Source: Deinococcus budaensis
Lineage (GTDB): Bacteria > Deinococcota > Deinococci > Deinococcales > Deinococcaceae
Direction of reading: 5' to 3'
Assembly (NCBI RefSeq): GCF_014201885.1
Contig: NZ_JACHFN010000004.1
Location: 229,686 to 293,685, forward strand
Length of the DNA: 64,000 nt
In this document: in pieces, positions 36,493 through 53,208 of the stretch
Layout of the letters: each line of letters starts with the position of its first letter
Numbering within the stretch: the first letter of the stretch is position 1
Program-made: the position numbers and the translations under genes
The notes under the pieces: generated by a model
Databases searched by the model: none
What the model was told of the DNA's origin: nothing
The model's input: the letters and a program-made list of their open reading frames with translations, nothing else

Positions 36493-39400
36493 GTGAGGGC
36501 CGTGAAGGCGGCCGGGGTTCCCTGCGGCTCCAGGGCGGCACAGGAGGGGAAAGCGCCCCGCCTGACGCCCGGCGGGGCGCGGGAACCTGCCGCCGACCGG
36601 GCGGCGCTGGACCGCATTCTGGCGCTCGCGGCGCGGCTGTTCGAGGTTCCTCTGGCCTGCCTGAGCCTGTTCAGCGACCCCGCGACCGGGGAGGCGCGCG
36701 ACTGGACCGTCTGCCACGGCGCGTGCCCCGACCCGGAGGAGCCGGGCGGGACCGGGTGGAGCCTGTTCGGCGGGGTGACCGACTGGGACCGGGAGGTCGG
36801 GCGGCGCACCGCCGCGCTGGCGCCCGGTCAGGTGCTGGCGCTGCCCGATACCCGGCGCAGCGAGTTCGGGCAGCGCCCGCCCGCGCCGGGCGCCCCCGAG
36901 CTGCACTTCTATGCCGCAGCGCCGCTGCACACGCCCGGCGGGCAGGTCATGGGCAGCCTGGCGGTGCTGGGCCGCCGCCCGCGCGCGGACCTGACCGACG
37001 CGCAGCGCGGCGTGCTCACCGATCTCGCCGGGCTGGCCGCCCACAGCCTCGCGGCAGGGGCAGCGGCGCGCCCACCCGGCCGCCAGCAGCCCGCCCGGGT
37101 GCTCCGGCGGGCGCAGGCGAACGCGGCCTCGGCGCAGGGCGGGGCAGGCCGCAGCGAACGCCCGTCACCGGAGCGCCCGGCCCCGGGGGAGCTGGCCCAC
37201 GGCGACCCCCTGACCGGGCTGGGCGACCGCCGGGCCTTTGACGCCGACCTCGAAGCCCTGCTCGCGCAGTTGCCGCCGGGCGACTCGGCCCACCTGCTGC
37301 TGCTGGACGTGAACGACTTCAAGACCTGGAACGACGCGGGGGGCCACCTCCGGGGCGACGCCCTGCTGCGCGAGTTCGCCCGGGCACTGAGCGAGTCGTT
37401 CCGGCCCGGGGACGGGGTCTACCGCTTCGGCGGCGACGAGTTCGTGGTGCTTGCCCACGGCGACGCCGCCCGCCCGCTGACCCAGGAACTGCTGGGCCGG
37501 GCCGCGCAAGCCGAGCGGCTCACCCAGGCGCGGGGCTTTCCGGGCCTGAGCGTGGCGGCGGGCGTGGCGAGCTGTCCGGCCGAGGCCCAGCGCCCCGGCG
37601 ACCTGCTGCGGCTGGCCGACGGGCGCATGCTGCGCGAGAAAGCGGCGCGGCGGGCCAGTCAGCGGCTGGGCCGCCTGGGCAGGGTGGCGCTCGACGACCG
37701 CGCGGCCCAGCGGGCCAGCGAGGTGGCCTTGCAGGCGCTGCGCTTTACCCTGGCCCTGCTGGCCCGCGACGACGACACCGGTGACGCCGCCTGGGCCGCC
37801 TTGGTCGGAGCCGCGGTGGCCTCGGTGCCGGGCGCCGAGGGCGGCAGCCTCTACCTGCGCGAGGGCGATCAGTTCGTGCTGCGCGCGCAGATGGGCTTTT
37901 CCGACACCCTGCTGGGCCTGACGGAACCGGCCGCCGCGTCGCAGGTGTGGTACGGCGACCCCGGAGGCTGGCACGCGGGCCGGGCGCGCGTGATCGCGGG
38001 CGCCGAGATCGAGCGGCGCAACGAGCTGACCGGCAGCTTCGGCGACACGCCCCTGGCCCAGACCTACCAGCAGCATGGGCAGATCACCCGCCTGCGCGCC
38101 AGCCTGTGCGTGCCGGTGGTGCAGGGCGACGGCCAGGTCGTGGCGCAGCTCAACCTCGACAGCCTCACCGACGAGGCCGCGTTCGGCCCCGAGGCGGCGG
38201 CCGTGGCCGAGGCCTTTGCCACCCAGGTCGCGGCCCTGCTCGCGGCGCGGGCACGCCAGACCCGGGAAGCCGCCCGGCGCCGCGAACTCGAAGGGCTGGT
38301 CGCCGTGAACGCGGCGCTGCGCACTGTCCGCACGCCCGCCGAGGCCGAACTGGTCCTGGCGCGGCAGACGGCCCTGCTGCTGGGCACCGAACACGTGGTG
38401 TTGCTGCGCTACGAGGCCGCAGAAGACGCGCTGCGCGCGGTGGCGCCGGGGGGCGTGTACGCCCGGTTTCAGCCGGACCGGCTGCCGCGCGGCAGCGGCC
38501 TGGCCTGGGCCGCCCTGGAGAGCGGCGAGGTGGTCCGGGCCGCGGACGCGCAGCAAGACCCCCGGGTCTACCGCCCCAACGACGAGCCGATCGGCGCGGT
38601 GATGGCGGCGCCGCTGCGCGACGGCAAGGGCCGGGCGCTGGGGGCGCTGGTCGTCTCGCGCGACCACACCGGCAGTTTCAGCGACCTTGACGCGCAGCTG
38701 CTGGGCGCCATCGCGTCGGCGGGAGTCACGGCCATCGAGCGGGCGCTGGCGGCCCGCGCCGAGACCGAACGTGCCGAGGAGTTCCGGATGCTGGCCGAGC
38801 TGTCGGCGCTGGTGAGCGCGCTGGAGCAGCCGCTGGCAGTCGCCGGGCGCTGCCTGAACACCTGCCGCCAGTTTCTGGGCGCGGATTTCGCGGCCTTCAG
38901 CGTGCCGGGGCGCGGCCTGCACCTGCCGGTCGGGACCGCGCCCGCCGGATTCGAGCAGGCCGTGCAGCGGCACATGCAGCGGCCCGGCGAGTTTCTCGCC
39001 GGGCTGGGCCAGGCGCGCGGCGTGGTCGCGACCCACGCCTACCCCGCCCAGCCGTATGCCCGGCCCGAGCTGGTGGCGGCGGGCGTCCAGGCGGCCGTGC
39101 TGGCCCCGGTGCTGCAAGACGGCCGCGTCACCGGGCTGGTCAGCCTGGTGTGGTTCAGCCCGCTGACGGCCCTGCCCCCGGCGGCGGTGGCCCTGACCAC
39201 CCGCGCCGCCGAGCTGATCGGGCAGGCGCTGGAGCGCCGCACCCACCTGGAAGAGGTCGAGGCGACCCGCGAGGGCGCGCTCAGAGCGCTGGGGCTGGCG
39301 CTCGAACTGCGCGACTTCGAGACGGCCGGGCACACCGAGCGGGTGGTCGCGCTGTGCTCGCGGCTGGGGCAGGCCGTGGGCATGAGCAGCAGCGACCTCG

Positions 39401-39867
39401 AGGGCCTGCGTCAGGGCGCCTACCTGCACGACATCGGCAAGCTGGCGGTCCCCGACGGCATCCTGCTCAAGCCGGGCAAACTCGACGCGCCGGAGTGGGC
39501 GGTCATGCAGGGCCACGCCGCCGTGGGGGACGACCTCACCCGCTCGATTCCCACCCTGCACCCGCTGGCGCGCGAGGTGGTCCGCCACCACCACGAGCGC
39601 TGGGACGCCGCCGGTTACCCCGACCGGCTGGCGGGCGAGGCGATCCCGCTCGCCGCGCGGGTCTTCAGCGTCGTGGACGTGTACGACGCCCTGACCAGCC
39701 CGCGCCCCTACAAGCCCGCCTGGAGCGCCGAGGCCGCCCTGGCCGAGATCGCCGCCCAGGCGGGGCGCCAGTTCGACCCCCAGGTCGTGGGGGTGTTCCT
39801 GAACCTGCTGGCCGAGATGCAGGCGGAGGGGAAGGCGCCCGCCCCGGAGGCCCCGGACTCCCCCTGA
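36493..39867 (+). CDS. Multidomain c-di-GMP protein: GAF-GGDEF-GAF-GAF-GAF-HD-GYP
   Basis: About 1124 residues, cytoplasmic, without membrane segments. Order: N-terminal GAF; GGDEF domain with an intact GGDEF motif (bases 37429-37443); three further GAF-like domains (for example around 37700, 38270 and 38780); C-terminal HD-GYP with YLHDIGK (39424-39444) and HHERWDAAGYPDRL (GYP at 39613-39621). GGDEF makes c-di-GMP and HD-GYP degrades it, so both activities may be present and switched by ligands of the GAF domains. The start is uncertain: GTG 36493 or 36502 is chosen because the 31 codons after TTG 36400 look non-coding; none has a good ribosome-binding site. Confidence 0.88.
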   Translation: MRAVKAAGVPCGSRAAQEGKAPRLTPGGAREPAADRAALDRILALAARLFEVPLACLSLFSDPATGEARDWTVCHGACPDPEEPGGTGWSLFGGVTDWDREVGRRTAALAPGQVLALPDTRRSEFGQRPPAPGAPELHFYAAAPLHTPGGQVMGSLAVLGRRPRADLTDAQRGVLTDLAGLAAHSLAAGAAARPPGRQQPARVLRRAQANAASAQGGAGRSERPSPERPAPGELAHGDPLTGLGDRRAFDADLEALLAQLPPGDSAHLLLLDVNDFKTWNDAGGHLRGDALLREFARALSESFRPGDGVYRFGGDEFVVLAHGDAARPLTQELLGRAAQAERLTQARGFPGLSVAAGVASCPAEAQRPGDLLRLADGRMLREKAARRASQRLGRLGRVALDDRAAQRASEVALQALRFTLALLARDDDTGDAAWAALVGAAVASVPGAEGGSLYLREGDQFVLRAQMGFSDTLLGLTEPAAASQVWYGDPGGWHAGRARVIAGAEIERRNELTGSFGDTPLAQTYQQHGQITRLRASLCVPVVQGDGQVVAQLNLDSLTDEAAFGPEAAAVAEAFATQVAALLAARARQTREAARRRELEGLVAVNAALRTVRTPAEAELVLARQTALLLGTEHVVLLRYEAAEDALRAVAPGGVYARFQPDRLPRGSGLAWAALESGEVVRAADAQQDPRVYRPNDEPIGAVMAAPLRDGKGRALGALVVSRDHTGSFSDLDAQLLGAIASAGVTAIERALAARAETERAEEFRMLAELSALVSALEQPLAVAGRCLNTCRQFLGADFAAFSVPGRGLHLPVGTAPAGFEQAVQRHMQRPGEFLAGLGQARGVVATHAYPAQPYARPELVAAGVQAAVLAPVLQDGRVTGLVSLVWFSPLTALPPAAVALTTRAAELIGQALERRTHLEEVEATREGALRALGLALELRDFETAGHTERVVALCSRLGQAVGMSSSDLEGLRQGAYLHDIGKLAVPDGILLKPGKLDAPEWAVMQGHAAVGDDLTRSIPTLHPLAREVVRHHHERWDAAGYPDRLAGEAIPLAARVFSVVDVYDALTSPRPYKPAWSAEAALAEIAAQAGRQFDPQVVGVFLNLLAEMQAEGKAPAPEAPDSP

Positions 39868-40043
39868 AGGCCTGAGGACCGGAACGCCAGGCCCCTTTCC
39901 CTCCCGGCCCACAGGCCCACACGACAGAGGCTCGGGCCGCTTCCGGCGGGGTGCCCGGGGCGGAGGGTGAGACCGGCGCCGTCAGGCTGCCGTGCCCCGG
40001 TCACGCCCCCCGCCGCCCTCCGTCCATCCCCTGGAACACGCCC
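39868..40043. other. Spacer between convergent genes
   Basis: 176 GC-rich bases between the c-di-GMP gene and galK. I see no strong hairpin, repeat or coding sequence. Confidence 0.4.
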
Positions 40044-41119
40044 TCAAATCGGTGCAGGCACCACGAGCTGGCCCTCGGGGCCGTACGCCTCCAGCACCGC
40101 CGCCGCGACCTCCCGGGCTGCCCCGGCCGCCACCAACGCGACGACGGCTCCGCCGAAGCCCGCGCCGGTCATGCGCGCTCCGTACGTGCGGGGGTGGCCC
40201 TGAAGCAGCGCCACCAGCTCGTCCACCCGCGGCACGGTGACCTCGTAGTCCTCCCGCAGGCTGGCGTGCGAGGCGTTCATCAGCTCCCCGAAGCGCGCTG
40301 CCGTGACGCCCTCCCGGACGGCTTCCAGCACCCGCGCGTTCTCGGTCACCACGTGGCGCGCGCGGCGGCGCAGCAGCGGGTCGGACAAGGCCCCGACCGC
40401 CTCCGGGTCGCTCACGTCGCGCAGCTCGGGCACGCCGAGGCGGCGGCTGGCCTCCTCGACCTGGGCGCGGCGCTCGTTGTAGCCGCTTTCGGCCAGGCGG
40501 CGGGGCACGCCCGAATCCAGCACCAGCACCTCCGCGCCCGCCGGGAGGGGCAGGCGGCGGCGCTCCAGCGTGCGGGTGTCCACGAACAGCATGTGCGCGG
40601 TGTCGGCCAGGCTGCTCGCCATCTGGTCCATGACGCCGCTGCGCACCCCCACGAACTCGTGCTCGACCCGCTGCCCCAGCAGCGCGAGGTCCACGTCGCT
40701 CAGCACCAGCCCGTAGAGCGTCCGCAGCGCCCGCAGGATGGCGACTTCCAGCGCGGCGCTGCTGCTCAGACCGCCCGAGGGCACCTCGGAGCTGATCCAC
40801 ACGTCGAGCGCGTCCGTCACGCCCGCCACCGCGATGCTGCCCGTGAGGTACGGCGCGAAGCCCGTGCCCACCTCGCCCACAGGCACCTCCAGCGTCTCCC
40901 CGAAGTTGACCGAGTGCAGGCGGTGGCTCTCCCGCCCGCTGCGGGCCAGCGCCACCGTCGCCTGCTGCGGGATCGCGCAGGGCAGCACGAAGCCCCCCTG
41001 GTAGTCGGTGTGCTCGCCCAGCAGGTTCACCCGGCCGGGCGCCTGGGCGCTGGCCTCGGGCGGGCGGCCGAAAACGGTTTCGAAGGTGCTCGCGTCGGCC
41101 GGGTTGGGTGTGGGGATGC

Positions 41120-41123
<4 letters not shown>
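40044..41123 (-). CDS. galK: Galactokinase
   Basis: A 359-residue GHMP kinase that phosphorylates galactose to galactose 1-phosphate in the Leloir pathway. The galactokinase signature [19 protein letters not shown] is near residue 30, the ATP motif is [15 protein letters not shown] near 120, and the third GHMP motif is [14 protein letters not shown] near the C-terminus. The ATG at 41123 follows CAGGAGG and overlaps the galT stop (ATGA), so galT-galK are translationally coupled. An upstream extension of the frame to 41282 is a shadow of galT. Confidence 0.95.
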
Positions 41124-42214
<1,091 letters not shown>

Positions 42215-42310
42215 TGCCCCACAGGATGCGCCGGGCAGCCCCCGCCTACAAGCCGCGCGCCCTTCCCGGAGTGCGGAAAGGGCGCAGCGAGCGTGGAAGT
42301 TAAGAAAGCT

Positions 42311-43456
<1,146 letters not shown>

Positions 43457-43463
43457 CGGGTCC

Positions 43464-43469
43464 ATCATA
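43464..43469 (-). promoter_or_regulatory. -10 box TATGAT, leaderless glf transcript
   Basis: On the minus strand TATGAT (five of six consensus bases) is followed by GGACCCG and the glf ATG. It gives glf its own promoter inside the short gap after the glycosyltransferase gene. Confidence 0.65.
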
Positions 43470-43502
43470 GAGTGGGGCACCGGGGCGCCGGGAGACACAG
43501 GC

Positions 43503-44690
43503 TCAGTCATCGGCCACTCCCGCCAGGGCCACGACGTTGCGCTCGGCGGCCGCGCGCTCGATCAGGGCGCTCATCTCGGCCCAGGTGCGGTCCCAGGAGA
43601 GGGTGGAGAGGTACCTGTCGGCCCGCTCGCGGCGCTCCTGCCCGGCGGGGGTCTCGCGCTCGGCCAGGGCGGCGGCGCAGGCAGCCTCAAAGGCGTCCAC
43701 CCCGTCCGCGATGCGCACCAGGTCCTTCTCGCCGTAGGGCCGGATCACGTCGCGGATGCCGGTCGAGACCACCGGCACCCCCGCCGCGAGGTACTCGGGC
43801 GTCTTGGTGGGGCTGATGAACTCGGTCGCCTCGTTGAGGGCAAAGGGCAGCAGCGCCACGTCCCAGTGGGCGAGGTAGGTGGGCAGCTCGGCGTAGCCTT
43901 TCATGCCCAGGTAGTGCAGGTTCTCGCCGCGCGGCAACTCGGCGGGGTCGATCTTGACCACCGGGCCGAGCAGCACGAACTGCCACTCGGGGCGGCGGCG
44001 GGCCAGTTCCCCGATCAGCCGGGTGTCGAAGCGCTCGTCGATCACCCCGTAAAAGCCCAGTCGGGGCCGGGGCAACCCCGCCTGGTCGGGCGCGTCGGGC
44101 AGGCCCGCGCGGGCCTGCGCAAAGTGCGCCGTGTCCACGCTGGAGGGAAAGGGATGGGCGCCCGCGTGCCGCTCGCGCTTGGCCTCGTACAGGCGGTGGC
44201 CGCCGGTAAAGACCAGGTCGGCCTGCCGGAAGAGCAGGTCCTCGCGGCGGCGCAGCTCGGGGGGCGCGCCCTTGAACTTGGCAAGTTCGTCCATGCAGTC
44301 GTAGACCGTGACGCGCGGGCACAGCCCCGCCGTGATGGGCAACTCCATCGGGGTGTAGACCCACAGGTCGTATTCGGCCAGACCCTCGGACGCCACCAGG
44401 CCCTCCAGCAGCCGGGCGGTGCGGGCCTGCGACTCGGTGGCGTCGTGACCCTCCTCAATCTGGGGGGTGACCACGATCACGCCGCTGGCGTCCTCGCGCA
44501 CGTTCAAGCTGTCAGGGGCAGCGACGAACTGCGGTTCCTCGACGTAGTACACGCGCCGGGTGCGGGCGGCGCGTGTCATCAAGTGCTGCGGGCGCTGAAA
44601 GACAAAATCCCAGCGCAGGTGGGACACCACCAGCAGGGCGGCGGGGCTATCCCCCCGGTTCAGGCGCAAACGGGTTTCCGATGTTTTCAC
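43503..44690 (-). CDS. Glycosyltransferase, glf-associated
   Basis: A 395-residue GT-B fold glycosyltransferase. The N-terminal region has LLVVSHLRWDFVFQRPQHLM, VYYVEEPQF and VYDCMDELAKFKGAPPEL, the C-terminal nucleotide-sugar domain has LGFYGVIDERFD, WQFVLLGPVVKID and FISPTKTPEYLAAGVPVVST. I have seen this type beside or fused to UDP-galactopyranose mutase, so transfer of galactofuranose or a nearby sugar is plausible but not shown. The start is GTG at 44690 after GGGAGG; 75 codons upstream in frame are not protein-like. It is the first gene of the galactose block. Confidence 0.88.
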   Translation of the reverse strand: MKTSETRLRLNRGDSPAALLVVSHLRWDFVFQRPQHLMTRAARTRRVYYVEEPQFVAAPDSLNVREDASGVIVVTPQIEEGHDATESQARTARLLEGLVASEGLAEYDLWVYTPMELPITAGLCPRVTVYDCMDELAKFKGAPPELRRREDLLFRQADLVFTGGHRLYEAKRERHAGAHPFPSSVDTAHFAQARAGLPDAPDQAGLPRPRLGFYGVIDERFDTRLIGELARRRPEWQFVLLGPVVKIDPAELPRGENLHYLGMKGYAELPTYLAHWDVALLPFALNEATEFISPTKTPEYLAAGVPVVSTGIRDVIRPYGEKDLVRIADGVDAFEAACAAALAERETPAGQERRERADRYLSTLSWDRTWAEMSALIERAAAERNVVALAGVADD

Positions 44691-45040
44691 AGGTGGTCCC
44701 TCCCCAGGGATGAAATAGTCGCCAGCGACCTGCGGGACCGGGCGCGAAAAAGCCTTGCCACCGGCAGGACGGGTCTTGTGGGTTGGACAGGCTTGCCCGC
44801 AAGGAGGGGGTGGCCTGGTCCTCCAGCCGCCGCGAAAAGGGCAGCACCGGGAACTCATACAGCTTAGCGTCCGGTCCCCAACCGCAGGCTGAACGTCCCT
44901 GGAGCAAAAGTTCATTCAGCCATGTAAAACCTGTCAAGACAACTTCATTGATTTCACATCAGAAAGAGACCCCGTTGCCGGGGGGGGCCTCCCCAGATCG
45001 GCCCCGCAGGGGGGGCGCGCCTGTTACGCTCGGGGCACCG
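44691..45040. other. Divergent promoter region between glycosyltransferase and diguanylate cyclase
   Basis: 350 bases without a gene. A consensus -35 TTGACA lies on the minus strand (44937-44932) but its -10 at proper spacing is poor (TGAACT). For the cyclase a TACGCT box (45025-45030) ends 10 bases before the ATG at 45041, giving a nearly leaderless mRNA. Confidence 0.4.
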
Positions 45041-46192
45041 ATGCCGCGCCCCGACCGCCGCCTGCCCCCGCCTGCTCTCCGGGCGCCCCCGGCCCTTCCG
45101 GGCGCCGAGGCGCTGCGGCGGCGGCTGTATCTGGCCGCGACCGCGCTGGGAAGCGCCGTCCTGATCTCGGTGTGGGTCTTGCAGTGGCGGCAGGGGACCG
45201 CCGAGCCGTTCGTGCGCTTCGGCTATCCGGCGATGCTGGTGATGTGCGTGTGGGCCGCCGCCTGGCTGCTTCAGGGACGCTCTTTGCTGCTGGCCGAGCG
45301 GGTGGTCTTTCTGGTCAACGCGGTTGCCATCCTGGCGCAGCTGGGGCTGGGACTGGTGACCCCGCAGACCCCCGGGGTGGACCTGACCAGCCCGGCCTAC
45401 TGGATGCTGGTCGCCGTCTCGATCCTGAGCTACCTGATTTACAGCACCCGGGGAGCGCTGTGGTTCTCGGCGGGCTTCTACCTGCTGGGCGTGGCGCTGC
45501 CGTGGGGCGCCCTGGCGCTGCGCGGCGAGGGCCTGGGAGACCAGCCGGCCCTGGCACGGGTCCAGCTGACCTGCGGCGCCGTGCTGCTGCTGGTCTACAG
45601 CCTGGCGTGGTACCGCGAACGCTTCATGTTCGAGCACGGCCAGCGCCTGATGCTGGAAAAGCTGGCGAACACCGATCCCTTAACCGGGCTGCTCAACCGC
45701 CGCGCCCTGTACGCCGCCGTCGGGAGGCTGCTGGAAGACGTGCAGCAGGGCGAGAGCGGCGCGCTGATCCTCTTTGACCTCGACCACTTCAAGAGCCTCA
45801 ACGACACCTTCGGGCACAACGCCGGAGACGAGGTTCTGAGCGGCACCGCCGAGCTGTGCCGCAGCATCCTGCGCGGCAGCGACGGCCTGGGGCGCTGGGG
45901 CGGCGAGGAGTTCCTGGTCGTGCTGCCGGGCGTGACCGCGTCCCAGGCCGGGCAGGTCGCCGAGAGGCTGCGCCGCCTGCTGGAAGCCTGCCCCTTTGCG
46001 GAGGTGGGCCGGGTCACGGCCAGCTTCGGTGTGACGGCCTGCCGGCCCGGCGACGACCTGCGCCGCTGCCTGGCCCGCGCCGACGCGGCGCTGTACCGCG
46101 CCAAGGCCGCCGGGCGCAACCGGGTCGAAACCCACTGGGACGCCCTGCCGGTGCCTGCGGGGACCAGCGAGCTGCTCGGCCGCGGAGGCTGA
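45041..46192 (+). CDS. Membrane-bound diguanylate cyclase (GGDEF)
   Basis: A 383-residue protein. Residues about 25-205 hold six predicted transmembrane helices (for example LISVWVLQW, AMLVMCVWAAAWLL, VFLVNAVAILAQLGLGLVT), then a GGDEF domain begins at NTDPLTGLLNRRALYAAV. The active site is GGEEF (bases 45899-45913), LILFDLDHFKSLNDTFGHNAGDEVL holds the metal aspartates, and the C-terminus ends in ALYRAKAAGRNRVE. It should make c-di-GMP, the usual activator of polysaccharide synthesis, and it lies between sugar-precursor and polysaccharide genes. No RxxD inhibitory site is evident. Confidence 0.92.
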   Translation: MPRPDRRLPPPALRAPPALPGAEALRRRLYLAATALGSAVLISVWVLQWRQGTAEPFVRFGYPAMLVMCVWAAAWLLQGRSLLLAERVVFLVNAVAILAQLGLGLVTPQTPGVDLTSPAYWMLVAVSILSYLIYSTRGALWFSAGFYLLGVALPWGALALRGEGLGDQPALARVQLTCGAVLLLVYSLAWYRERFMFEHGQRLMLEKLANTDPLTGLLNRRALYAAVGRLLEDVQQGESGALILFDLDHFKSLNDTFGHNAGDEVLSGTAELCRSILRGSDGLGRWGGEEFLVVLPGVTASQAGQVAERLRRLLEACPFAEVGRVTASFGVTACRPGDDLRRCLARADAALYRAKAAGRNRVETHWDALPVPAGTSELLGRGG

Positions 46193-46202
46193 CCCCCTCT
46201 TC

Positions 46203-47357
46203 TCAGCCTCCGCCGGAGGGCGGCTCGCACGGCAGCGCGGCGGCCCGGGCAGGCCAGAAACGCACCGTGCGGTCACGGCCCCCGCCCGAGGCGAACACGT
46301 CTCCCGCCGGGGCGTAGGCCAGGGCGCTGATGCTGTCCGCCTGGGCCTGAAAAGCGCACCCGCCTGCCCCCGGCGCCGCGAGGGACCACAGCACCACCCG
46401 GCGGTCCTCGCCGCCCGAGACCAGGCTGGCTCCCCCGGGCGCGACAGCCAGCGCCGTGACCGGCCCCGCGTGGCCGCGCAGCGTCCGCAGCTCCTGACCG
46501 CCCGGCACCGCCCAGAGCCGCAGGGTGGTGTCCCAGCTTGCCGTGACCAGGCGGGTGCCGTCCGGGCTGAAAGCCACGGCGCTGAGGTAATCGCCGTGGC
46601 CGCGCAAGGTCCGCAGCTCGCGCGCCTGGGCGACCTGCCACAGCCGGGCGGTCTTGTCGCGGCTGGCGCTGGCGAGCCACGTGCCGTCCGGGCTAAAGGC
46701 CAGGGCGGTCACCACGTCGGTGTGGCCCTGGAGGGTGGCCCGCAGCGCGCCCGTGTCCAGCGCCCACAGCTTCACGCTGTTGGCTGGTCCCGACAGCCGG
46801 GTGTTGTCCCCGCCGCCGGTGGCGAGCAGCCGCCCGTCGGGACTGAAGGCCAGCGAGGTCGCGTAGTACGACGCCAGATCGAGGGTGCGCCGCAGCCGTC
46901 CGTCCGAGGTGGTCCACAGCCGCACCCGGCCGTCGGCCCCCGCCGCCGCCAGCAGGTCACCGCCGGGACTGTAGGCGAGCGCGGTCACGGCGGCAGGCTG
47001 GGTCAGCGACCGCGTGGCCTGGCTGGCCGCCACCCGCCCCCCCTGCACCGGCCACAGCCCCACCGTGCCCTCCGCCCCCCCGGTGGCGAGCTGGGTCCCG
47101 TCCGGGCGGTAGGCCAGGGCCGTCACGTTGAGGGTGCTGGCCGTGAGGGAGGCGGCAGGAGTCTGAGCCGGGGCGGAGGGCGTGGAAGGGGCTGAATGCG
47201 CCGCGGATGGAGGGGCTGCCTGGGGCGCGGCCTGGGCCAGAACCGCCAGCGCGGGCGAGCACCCCACCTGAAGGGGCAGGGCCAGCAGCCCCAGGCCGAG
47301 TGCGCGGACCGGGGCGCTGCGGCAGGGGGCCGTTCGGAGTGTCACGGGGGTGGGCAT
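46203..47357 (-). CDS. WD40-repeat lipoprotein
   Basis: A 384-residue exported protein with lipobox-like LQVGC (Cys33) and a proline/alanine tether, followed by seven WD40 repeats (units such as VTALAYRPDGTQLATGGAEGTVGLW and VVTALAFSPDGTWLASASRDKTARLW), enough for one complete beta-propeller. WD40 propellers are protein-binding scaffolds; in a lipoprotein they would act outside the cytoplasmic membrane. The repeats are much alike, suggesting recent expansion. The start follows CAGGAG. It is convergent with the cyclase, and no partner is evident. Confidence 0.88.
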   Translation of the reverse strand: MPTPVTLRTAPCRSAPVRALGLGLLALPLQVGCSPALAVLAQAAPQAAPPSAAHSAPSTPSAPAQTPAASLTASTLNVTALAYRPDGTQLATGGAEGTVGLWPVQGGRVAASQATRSLTQPAAVTALAYSPGGDLLAAAGADGRVRLWTTSDGRLRRTLDLASYYATSLAFSPDGRLLATGGGDNTRLSGPANSVKLWALDTGALRATLQGHTDVVTALAFSPDGTWLASASRDKTARLWQVAQARELRTLRGHGDYLSAVAFSPDGTRLVTASWDTTLRLWAVPGGQELRTLRGHAGPVTALAVAPGGASLVSGGEDRRVVLWSLAAPGAGGCAFQAQADSISALAYAPAGDVFASGGGRDRTVRFWPARAAALPCEPPSGGG

Positions 47358-47407
47358 GTTCCGTCTCCTGGGGGCTGAGCCGTGGAAAGTCTGGGGAGAA
47401 AGGGGCT

Positions 47408-47446
47408 GGGCCAGTCGGTTGGGCCGGTCGGTTGAGCCAGTCCCCT
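47408..47446. repeat. 13-bp tandem repeat upstream of WD40 gene
   Basis: GGGCCAGTCGGTT (47408-47420), GGGCCGGTCGGTT (47421-47433) and a degenerate GAGCCAGTCCCCT (47434-47446) follow one another in the gap upstream of the WD40 gene. Could be a regulatory repeat or simple slippage product. Confidence 0.6.
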
Positions 47447-47515
47447 GAAGTGTGGGCCGCGCAAGGTGGGCGTGTTGAAGCCCAGGTGAGGCGGCGCCCG
47501 GCGTACCGAGAAGGG

Positions 47516-47547
47516 CTGGCCCCCGGAGGGCGAATGCCGGGGGCCAG
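47516..47547 (-). terminator. Terminator of the large NPCBM lipoprotein gene
   Basis: Eleven-base perfect stem CTGGCCCCCGG (47516-47526) / CCGGGGGCCAG (47537-47547), 10-base loop, 26 bases after the stop codon on the minus strand and followed there by CCCTTCTC. Confidence 0.65.
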
Positions 47548-47573
47548 AGGGTGGAGTCAGGGGGGAGCCAGCC

Positions 47574-51161
<3,588 letters not shown>

Positions 51162-51497
51162 GAATCTCCCTCTCCTTGGCCGCTCAGGCGGCACCTTAAT
51201 AAGCTAATCCGGTGAACTTCACGGACGTTCCCCCTTGGAACGCCCAGGGGTGATGTCGGAACTGTCCCCAGAATCGGTGAGCGGGCGCTAACGATTCATC
51301 AATTCCACACCCGCGCCGGGCCAGCTCTCACCCCCGCCGCCCCGCAGCGGCGAGGTCAGCCCGGCGGCGCCGGAGACGGCTCCGGGCACCCCTTTCTTAA
51401 GGAAGCGCGTCTCGTCTGTCTCTGCCCCACCGCGCTTGAGGGAGGCGCCCAGCTGCGGCAGGAGGAGCAGCGGCTTTCATCTGCGCCGGTCTCTGGA
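51162..51497. other. Upstream region of large lipoprotein gene, no gene seen
   Basis: 336 bases. Near the lipoprotein start it is relatively AT-rich (TTAATAAGCTAATCC) and contains the short palindromes GTGAACTTCAC (51212-51222) and CGTTCC/GGAACG (51226-51231, 51237-51242). Further on, GC-rich hairpins CGCCGC/GCGGCG (51335-51340, 51347-51352) and CCGGAG/CTCCGG may end the sugar-transferase transcript. Confidence 0.4.
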
Positions 51498-52937
<1,440 letters not shown>

Positions 52938-53208
52938 GGCGGTCTCCCCCGGGCAGCCTGCGGCCCGATTGAGCGCCATCTTGCCCGCCTGCTCGTTACG
53001 CGAACGCAAATGGGGACGGGGAGGCGCGGCTGACCCGTCCCCCTGCCCGGCTGGCGGGTCCCGGCTGCCCGGCCAGGCCCCCCGGGGCAGCCGGAAGCCC
53101 TGGCCGAGCGCCCCCGGCAACAAGGGGCCTTTTTCCTAGCCGCTGCTCATCGGCCCCTGCTGTCAGGACCCGCCGCACCCCCGGGCAGGGAGCGGGAGCG
53201 GCGGCCAC

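Noticed and set aside
51283..51294. 12-mer GGGCGCTAACGA shared with 63011-63022, both in upstream regions
   Set aside because: Identical 12-mers are expected many times by chance in 64 kb of GC-rich DNA, and neither is symmetrical or at a fixed distance from a start codon.
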